Below, piece after piece: positions 6,699-9,958 of a stretch of DNA of 9,958 bases; the first letter of the stretch is position 1, and the number at the start of each line of letters is the position of its first letter. Source of the DNA: Chloroflexota bacterium (lineage in GTDB: Bacteria; Chloroflexota; Anaerolineae; DTPP01). The stretch covers positions 1 to 9,958 of the forward strand of contig JAAYZY010000480.1 of the NCBI GenBank assembly GCA_012514615.1, given 5' to 3'. A model generated the notes under the pieces. That model saw nothing but the letters and a program-made list of their open reading frames with translations, was not told where the DNA came from and made no database searches. A program made the translations under genes and the position numbers.

Positions 6699-7163
6699 CT
6701 ACCTCTTGCCGGCTTCGGCTGTGGCCGCTTCTTCGTACTTTGAGGGACACTTGAGCAGCAGCTTCGTTGCCTCGAACTGGCCATCAAGGCTGTACTGCCC
6801 TTCCACCACCGCCTCGGCTTCATCCTGAAGCATGTCGGGCAGTACGCCCTTGTAGGACACCGGCAAGACGCCGGTGTCGTCGGCGATCTCGAAGCGGAGC
6901 TGCAGCGTGGGGGCGTCATAGTGGATGCTCTCGCCGACCACAAAGCCAGACACACGCACGTTGCGGTCGGCGATCTCACCAGCTTGCGCCTTGAGCTCCC
7001 CCACCGTCAGGTAGTATGCTGCGCCATCCCCGATGCTGGAGACGACTAAGTAGATAATGGCGGCGACAATGGCCAAACCGCCGATGAGCAGCTTCCGCTT
7101 GTTCCCCAACGATTCCTTCAAATCCAGATCGGCATCGGTGCAGACCGGTCCATCTGCTTGCAT
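6699..7163 (-). CDS. ccmE: CcmE haem chaperone, cysteine (CxxxY) type
   Basis: A 154-aa protein with a cytosolic N-terminus, one membrane helix (about 24-43) and an OB-fold beta domain (52-137) carrying the expected blocks (YYLTVGEL, NVRVSGFV, IADDTGVLPVSYKGVLPDM). In the classical family a histidine in an HxxxY motif forms a covalent bond to haem. Here the position reads KCPSKYEE: Cys139 with Tyr143, the CxxxY form described in archaea and some sulfate reducers, where cysteine binds the haem. That variant is known to go with Ccm systems lacking CcmH, which fits this window. The start has GGAGG about 10 nt upstream and is preceded by a clear promoter, so ccmE is the first gene of the operon. 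The extra N-terminal 20 residues (with Cys8) precede the membrane helix and are longer than in most CcmE. Confidence 0.96.
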   Translation of the reverse strand: MQADGPVCTDADLDLKESLGNKRKLLIGGLAIVAAIIYLVVSSIGDGAAYYLTVGELKAQAGEIADRNVRVSGFVVGESIHYDAPTLQLRFEIADDTGVLPVSYKGVLPDMLQDEAEAVVEGQYSLDGQFEATKLLLKCPSKYEEAATAEAGKR

Positions 7164-7205
7164 ACCGTAGGTTCCTCCGTGTTGCGTTCAGGCTCCGCCG
7201 CCCCC

Positions 7206-7224
7206 GTACACCCCTGGGGGGTAC
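7206..7224 (-). promoter_or_regulatory. Possible stem-loop at the 5' end of the ccm transcript
   Basis: On the transcribed strand the sequence GTACCCCCCAGGGGTGTAC can fold with GTAC ends paired and a C/G-run stem with one bulged T. It begins almost exactly where the promoter at 7231-7259 would start transcription (about 7224). A stem at the extreme 5' end of an mRNA often protects it from decay. The start site is predicted, not known, so the coincidence is suggestive only. Confidence 0.4.
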
Positions 7225-7230
7225 CCGACG

Positions 7231-7259
7231 ATGATAGCATGGAACGGCCGACGCGTCAA
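7231..7259 (-). promoter_or_regulatory. Sigma70-like promoter of the ccmE operon
   Basis: On the minus strand TTGACG (7259-7254) is separated by exactly 17 bp from TATCAT (7236-7231). Each hexamer matches the consensus at five of six positions. Transcription should begin near 7224, leaving a leader of about 60 nt before the ccmE ATG at 7163. No other promoter of this quality is seen inside the operon. Confidence 0.8.
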
Positions 7260-7273
7260 CAGAGGTGCGTCGG
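7248..7273. promoter_or_regulatory. Inverted repeat overlapping the ccm -35 box
   Basis: CCGACGC (7248-7254) and GCGTCGG (7267-7273) form a perfect 7-bp inverted repeat with a 12-bp spacer. Both arms continue into GGCC/GGCC, the right arm with a four-base insertion. The repeat touches the -35 hexamer and lies 20 bp after the end of the upstream gene. It could be an operator for a regulator of the ccm operon or a hairpin that ends transcription of the upstream gene. There is no T-run, which weakens the terminator reading. Confidence 0.45.
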
Positions 7274-7292
7274 TCGGCCGGATGCGCTGGGG

Positions 7293-8249
7293 CTACGCGC
7301 CGCGGCGGCGCGTGCCACACTGAGGGCAGAATCGGTCATCGGCGCCCAGACGGTGGCCGCACTGGCGGCAGAACGCCGACGCTGCTGCCTGCCCCTCCTT
7401 GGGTGAGGCGGCTCTCCGTTTGGCCTTGACCTGGGGGGCGGGGCGTGCTGCGGCGGGATCTGCACGGCGGCGCGCCAGGAGGTAGGCCATGGCGAACCCG
7501 CCGGCCCCCGCGGCCAGCGCCAGCCCCAAGGGCAGGGCGGCGCCGGGGGCGTTCCCGGCGGCGAGCCCCTGGTTGTCCTCGTAGGCCGATGTGCTGGGGG
7601 TGGGCAGGCCCAGGACCTCGTGGCTTAAGCGGGGGTCGGTCTTGGTGTACGTCACCTGCACTCCGAAGGTCTCGCCGGCTTCGGCGGCTCCGGCAACCCA
7701 GCGTTGTACTGGTAGGCCCGTGCCCAGCGGATCGGCGGCGAGCACACCGGGCGGCGTGGCGCTGAAGTCGCTGCTGCCGGCCGGCTCCTGCATGTCGAAG
7801 GTGAGGACGCCGATGTCGAAGTCCGCCGTATAGGCGAAGGGGTAGTCCCGCGTGGCTCCGTCCACGTCCAGGGCTGCGTCGTAGAACTCGAACTGGAATA
7901 CGCGGTAGGGGGTGGCGTAGCTCACCTCCACCGCGTCGGGGCCTTCCACGATGGTGGGCCGGTAGTAGCGGAACTGCCCTTCGGCGTCGACGCCGGCGGT
8001 ACCACCGATGTGGTGCGCGGTCTTGGGGATGTGCAACGTGAGGGTCACCGGCAGCGGGATGTCTTCACTGACCACGCCGCGGTAGATGACCAAGACGCCC
8101 TCACGATCGTACTCCGGCCACAGGGAGATGGTCAGTGCGTTCAGGCGCACCGGCGGCTGAGCCTGGACGACCAGCCCATGCAGGGGTAGGGCGACAGCCA
8201 AGACCAGAGTGAGCGCCACAAGGGGGACGGCCTTGCGCCGACTGAGCAT
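7293..8249 (-). CDS. Membrane-anchored secreted-domain protein with cytosolic zinc ribbon
   Basis: A 318-aa protein of unknown function. It has a signal peptide (1-30, cleavage after VVQA) and an all-beta extracytoplasmic domain (about 34-215; blocks such as ISLWPEYDREGVLVIYRG and VEVSYATPYRVFQFEFY). A Ser/Pro/Gly-rich linker, a membrane helix (about 237-259) stopped by RRR, and a basic Ala/Lys linker follow. A C-terminal zinc ribbon uses Cys294, 297, 308 and 311 (FCRQCGHR, FCPQCGTRR). The ATG at 8249 is chosen because an in-frame GTG at 8279 adds ten polar residues before the signal peptide and lacks a ribosome site; the ATG has only a weak AGG 6 nt upstream. It has its own promoter and lies just before the ccm operon on the same strand. 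Its plan (signal peptide, beta domain, helix, zinc ribbon) mirrors the two-gene module between ccmF and ccmA. Proteins of this type seem common in Chloroflexota (from memory). Confidence 0.87.
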   Translation of the reverse strand: MLSRRKAVPLVALTLVLAVALPLHGLVVQAQPPVRLNALTISLWPEYDREGVLVIYRGVVSEDIPLPVTLTLHIPKTAHHIGGTAGVDAEGQFRYYRPTIVEGPDAVEVSYATPYRVFQFEFYDAALDVDGATRDYPFAYTADFDIGVLTFDMQEPAGSSDFSATPPGVLAADPLGTGLPVQRWVAGAAEAGETFGVQVTYTKTDPRLSHEVLGLPTPSTSAYEDNQGLAAGNAPGAALPLGLALAAGAGGFAMAYLLARRRADPAAARPAPQVKAKRRAASPKEGQAAASAFCRQCGHRLGADDRFCPQCGTRRRGA

Positions 8250-8301
8250 TGGGTACCTGCCTCGGAGGAGATGTGTCACTCGCCAGGAGCGGTGCAGGGC
8301 A

Positions 8302-8331
8302 ATTGTACCAAATGGGCGGGGTTCTGCGCAA
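8302..8331 (-). promoter_or_regulatory. Extended -10 promoter for the 318-aa zinc-ribbon protein
   Basis: On the minus strand TACAAT (8307-8302) is preceded by TGG, forming an extended -10 (TGnTACAAT). A weak -35, TTGCGC (8331-8326), lies 18 bp upstream. Transcription would start near 8295, about 46 nt before the ATG at 8249. The rest of the divergent gap up to 8459 contains GC-rich sequence in which no convincing plus-strand promoter could be recognised. Confidence 0.62.
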
Positions 8332-8459
8332 GGAGGGGGCGGCCGGCCAGTGGAGAAGAGCGCGCCGCCGGCCCACGTCAGCGGAACTTGTGGCCAGGGC
8401 CGGGCGTCTTAGGAGTGCTGGACTTCGTCAGACTACCCTATGGCCCCTGAGGGATGCCT

Positions 8460-9857
8460 GTGAACCGACACTTGCTCATTGCTATCCTCTCGCTCTTGTT
8501 GCTCAAGCTCGTGCTTTCGGCCTGCAGTGCGCCGGCGAATCCAGGGCTGATTGCCGACGACCCTATGGCTGCCCCGACCAGCCCCGTGGCATCGCCCACG
8601 CCGGCCACGCCTGAAGCTCCGCCTGAAGCCGTCACCGCCGCCTTGCGCATCCTGGGCCAGCAGTTCCGCGCCGATGCAGACCTTGTGCGCCTGCTGGATT
8701 GGGAACCGGTCACCTGGTCGGACGGCTGCTTGGGTGTGCCGCTGCCCTCCGCCTGCACCGAGGCGTTGGTGCCCGGCTACCGCATGGAGGTGGAGATCCA
8801 GGGGGACCGCTATGAGTACCGTTCATCCATGCCCGACGCCCAGCCCTACCTGCTGCTGTTGGCGGCCGGGCCGGACCCGGGCATCGAGCGCCCCCTGCTG
8901 ACCTGGGAGGCCGACGAGGCCGAGGGGTGCCGAAGCCTCGTCCTGGGGTTGGACGGCCGCGCCGCTGTGGGGCCCTGCGGCGCGCCGCAGACACCCCTGC
9001 GCCTGCGGGACGAAGTCGGCCGCAGCCAGCAGTGGCGCGACCTGGTGGCGCGCTTCGCTCCCTTCGAGGCTGAGACCCCCAGTGGCCGCGTCGCGTTCCG
9101 GGGGCAAGGGCCGGAAGCGCCATCGGCCGGCTGGCAGCGGGCCATCGGGTTCTGGGCCCGTCTGGTGCAGCTGGAGCTGCGTTCTGGGCGCAGCGGGGCC
9201 TCGTGGGGCACGGTGCTGGCCTGGCAAGAGGAGATGGCCGATCGGCCGGGCTACTGCCGCTTCCTGCAGGTGGAGGGCTACGGAACAGCCTTCGCCAGCG
9301 TGGCCCAATGCGGCGGCGGCGACCCCCAGACTCTGGGGCAGGATTGGCTTCGCACCCCCGAGTGGGAGCGGATGGACGGCTGGCTGGCAAGCCGCGCCTC
9401 CGTGGACCTGGACGACCTGCGCTTCATGAACGCCTCTGGAGCTGAGGCCATGTCGGAAGAGGAGCTGGAGCAGTTGCGGGCGTGGGCGGCCCAAGTCTAC
9501 GACCGACTGGCTGGCCCTGCGGACGTGCGGCAGCCATCGACCAGCTTGGCCGATGTGGAGCAGGTCGACGTGCTGCTGCTGGAATCGTTCCCGGTGCAAG
9601 CGCGCGTGGTGGCCCGGGGCAACCTGCGCGACGGATGTACCGTAGTGGATCGGGTGACGCAGGAGCGTCGCGGCCAGGAGTTCTGGGTGACGCTAACCAC
9701 GGCACGGCGAACACAGGATCCTTGCATCCAGGTGCTGGTGCCGTTTGAGGAAAGCACCCCGCTGGAGGTAGCCGGCCTGCCGGCCGGGGTCTATGCCGTG
9801 CATGTCAACGGGGTGCGTCAGACCTTCACCCTGGCCGTGGACAACGTGCTGCGCTGA
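8460..9857 (+). CDS. Lipoprotein with four cysteine pairs, function unknown
   Basis: A 465-aa lipoprotein: signal sequence (HLLIAILSLLLLKLVLSAC) with lipobox L-S-A-C at Cys22, then a Pro/Thr/Ala-rich spacer to about residue 57. The rest has eight cysteines in neighbouring pairs: 90/99 (SDGCLGV, SACTEALVPGYRMEVE), 157/173, 266/284 and 393/422. The second and third pairs lie in similar segments (GCRSLVLGLDGRAA..PCG and YCRFLQVEGYGTAFASVAQCG), suggesting an internal duplication. The C-terminal part (RGNLRDGCT, VTLTTAR, VPFEESTPLEVAGLPAGVYAVHVNGV) looks like an immunoglobulin-like beta domain seen in other Chloroflexota lipoproteins (from memory). The GTG at 8460 is preferred: GAGGG (8449-8453) is 6 nt before it but directly abuts the in-frame ATG at 8454, which would add only two residues. 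The gene diverges from the zinc-ribbon gene and ends in a hairpin. No catalytic motif is recognised. Confidence 0.9.
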   Translation: MNRHLLIAILSLLLLKLVLSACSAPANPGLIADDPMAAPTSPVASPTPATPEAPPEAVTAALRILGQQFRADADLVRLLDWEPVTWSDGCLGVPLPSACTEALVPGYRMEVEIQGDRYEYRSSMPDAQPYLLLLAAGPDPGIERPLLTWEADEAEGCRSLVLGLDGRAAVGPCGAPQTPLRLRDEVGRSQQWRDLVARFAPFEAETPSGRVAFRGQGPEAPSAGWQRAIGFWARLVQLELRSGRSGASWGTVLAWQEEMADRPGYCRFLQVEGYGTAFASVAQCGGGDPQTLGQDWLRTPEWERMDGWLASRASVDLDDLRFMNASGAEAMSEEELEQLRAWAAQVYDRLAGPADVRQPSTSLADVEQVDVLLLESFPVQARVVARGNLRDGCTVVDRVTQERRGQEFWVTLTTARRTQDPCIQVLVPFEESTPLEVAGLPAGVYAVHVNGVRQTFTLAVDNVLR

Positions 9858-9878
9858 GGTTGCCGACCCGATGCCCGC

Positions 9879-9922
9879 ACGCGGGGCCGCCGAAAGCTCG
9901 CCTTCCGGCGGCCACGCCGCGT
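9879..9922 (+). terminator. GC-rich hairpin after the lipoprotein gene
   Basis: About 22 nt past the stop codon, GGCCGCCG (9885-9892) pairs with CGGCGGCC (9906-9913), extended outward by ACGCGG / CCGCGT across a three-base bulge and inward by AAG/CTT after one mismatch. This is a very stable stem in the right place to end transcription. There is no clear T-run after it, so it is either a non-classical terminator or an mRNA 3' stabiliser. Confidence 0.55.
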
Positions 9923-9931
9923 CTGGGGCAG

Positions 9932-9958
9932 ATGGATTCCCGCTTGCGCGGGAATGAC
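9932..9958. repeat. Palindromic dispersed-repeat unit (ATTCCC-N8-GGGAAT), at the window edge
   Basis: The last bases contain ATTCCCGC (9936-9943), a four-base loop TTGC, and GCGGGAAT (9948-9955), a perfect 8-bp inverted repeat framed by TGG and GAC. The core has the form ATTCCC-N8-GGGAAT, the same as the neisserial dRS3 element, and close relatives are scattered in intergenic DNA of many unrelated bacteria. Only one copy is visible and the window ends here, so a longer element or array could continue. Confidence 0.65.

Noticed and set aside
7219..8257. GGGTACC near the ccm transcription start and again before the 318-aa gene, as a shared regulator site
   Set aside because: A seven-base match twice in 10 kb of GC-rich DNA is expected by chance, and the two lie at different positions relative to their promoters.
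8332..8372. GGCGGC / GCCGCC inverted repeat in the divergent gap
   Set aside because: Only 6 bp in very GC-rich sequence with overlapping GGCC palindromes; not distinguishable from background.

Overview
The window is high-GC bacterial DNA dominated by one leftward (minus-strand) operon for cytochrome c maturation (Ccm, System I). Several traits suggest Chloroflexota (Anaerolineae/Caldilineae-like): GC-rich coding, Pro/Thr-rich lipoproteins, anchored beta-domain proteins with cytosolic zinc ribbons, and a cysteine-type (CxxxY) CcmE. That assignment is inference; there is no rRNA or other marker gene in the window.

Reading in the direction of transcription (from 7259 down to 1), a strong sigma70-like promoter (TTGACG, 17 bp, TATCAT) precedes ccmE, then ccmF, a 114-aa membrane/double-zinc-ribbon protein, a 395-aa secreted and membrane-anchored protein, ccmA, ccmB, ccmC, a 49-aa ccmD, ccdA, and the first 72 codons of a lipoprotein cut by the window edge. 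Most junctions overlap (ATGA or TGATG) or are only a few bases apart, so this looks like one transcript. CcmABCD load haem onto the chaperone CcmE, CcmF performs ligation to apocytochrome, and CcdA carries reductant across the membrane for the CxxCH thiols. No CcmG, CcmH or classical CcmI is present. The two unfamiliar proteins between ccmF and ccmA sit where accessory ligation factors might be expected, and together they carry pieces that resemble a split CcmI-like protein.

Upstream of the operon on the same strand (7293-8249), with its own extended -10 promoter, is a 318-aa protein: signal peptide, extracytoplasmic domain, membrane helix, cytosolic zinc ribbon. It has the same overall plan as the two-protein module inside the operon.

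To the right, on the plus strand, a 465-aa lipoprotein (8460-9857) has eight cysteines beyond the lipidated one, arranged as four neighbouring pairs. It is followed by a GC-rich hairpin and, at the window edge, a palindrome of the ATTCCC-N8-GGGAAT type found in dispersed bacterial repeats.
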